From Olivibacter sp036959255 (lineage in GTDB: Bacteria > Bacteroidota > Bacteroidia > Sphingobacteriales > Sphingobacteriaceae), in contig NZ_JAWMTI010000002.1 in the NCBI RefSeq assembly GCF_036959255.1, forward strand, positions 558,001-622,000: DNA of 64,000 bases. Direction: 5' to 3'. Position 1 is the first letter of the stretch; every line of letters begins with the position of its first letter. Made by a program: the position numbers and the translations under genes. A model generated the notes under the pieces. It ran no database searches, was not told the origin of the DNA, and was given only the letters and a program-made list of their open reading frames with translations. Positions 63,722-64,000 of this stretch are shown one piece after another.

Positions 63722-64000
63722 ATGTCCACACTGGAAAATATAAAGAAAAATAAAATAGTTGCCATTATTAGGGGCGCAAAGCCCGATGATGTTCTTTATA
63801 TAGCGGAAGCGCTATACAAAGGGGGAATCCGCCTAGTGGAGATCACCATGAATTCAGCCGAGCCTCTTGCTACAATAGAGCGCGTCAGCGATCAATTAGG
63901 TGATAAATTAACGATCGGCGCCGGAACAGTGTTAGATGGTGATACCGCAAAAGACGCCATAAAAGCGGGCGCACGATTTGTACTCTCTCCTATAGTGGAT
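63722..64000 (+). CDS. KDPG/KHG aldolase (partial, cut at window end)
   Basis: The first 93 codons read MSTLENIKKNKIVAIIRGAK, then GGIRLVEITMNS with the active-site Glu, and LTIGAGTVLDGDTAKDAIKA. This is the N-terminal half of the Entner-Doudoroff 2-keto-3-deoxy-6-phosphogluconate aldolase fold; the Schiff-base Lys lies beyond the window. A 2-keto-3-deoxygalactonate-6-phosphate substrate is an alternative. Confidence 0.9.
   Translation, partial: MSTLENIKKNKIVAIIRGAKPDDVLYIAEALYKGGIRLVEITMNSAEPLATIERVSDQLGDKLTIGAGTVLDGDTAKDAIKAGARFVLSPIVD

Overview
The window looks like a chromosomal segment of a Bacteroidota bacterium, most likely family Sphingobacteriaceae. The evidence is a SusC/SusD pair, lipoproteins with short lipoboxes, FtsX/MacB-type permeases, two GH92 enzymes with a GH2 carrying a C-terminal DUF4982-like region, LytTR signalling, a general lack of Shine-Dalgarno sequences, and several promoters of the Bacteroidota form TTTG-N18-20-TAnnTTTG. 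The family assignment is inference; I could run no searches.

Layout. 1-1262: 3'-truncated GMC oxidoreductase. 1625-5432: overlapping hxlR-pstS-pstC-pstA-pstB operon. 5535-7471: ordinary tRNA-Cys, phytanoyl-CoA-dioxygenase-like gene, XRE regulator, then a Cys-rich miniprotein followed by an abnormal tRNA-Cys. 7668-10166: metNIQ. 10307-19462: susC-susD-S9 peptidase-double beta-lactamase-fold operon, probably for peptide uptake and cleavage. 19775-35695: VWA lipoprotein, pentapeptide protein, FtsX permease with a sigma-54-like promoter, dihydroxyacetone kinase, NDH-2, M1 peptidase, thioesterase, BamA-like barrel, MFS exporter, gluconokinase. 35704-38613: barrel protein and LytTR two-component pair. 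38992-50859: lipoprotein, sulfatase, LLM flavin enzyme, then a glycan block (EEP hydrolase, GH92, GH92, GH2). 51116-52988: NTF2-like protein, lipoprotein, cysteine hydrolase. 53173-56341: small Ala-rich peptide, one-TM protein, HTTM/SdpB-like membrane protein, DCC thiol oxidoreductase and a frameshifted lipase, all from one promoter. 56708-59449: CxxC miniprotein, membrane protein, NarL-type kinase and regulator, GroES-like protein. 59538-64000: small proteins, PQQ sugar dehydrogenase, DUF92, a small HTH-like protein, YceI lipoprotein and the start of a KDPG aldolase.

Connections. A palindrome of form TCTA-N9-TAGA occurs upstream of hxlR, at the promoters of the dioxygenase and XRE genes, and on the -7 box of the distant yceI-like gene, which suggests one regulator for four units. 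PQQ sugar dehydrogenase, FGGY gluconokinase and KDPG aldolase fit an oxidative gluconate/Entner-Doudoroff route. The most novel candidates are the tRNA-Cys variant with a 6-bp acceptor stem cotranscribed with a Cys-rich miniprotein (7189-7512), and the Sdp-like five-gene operon (53085-56341).
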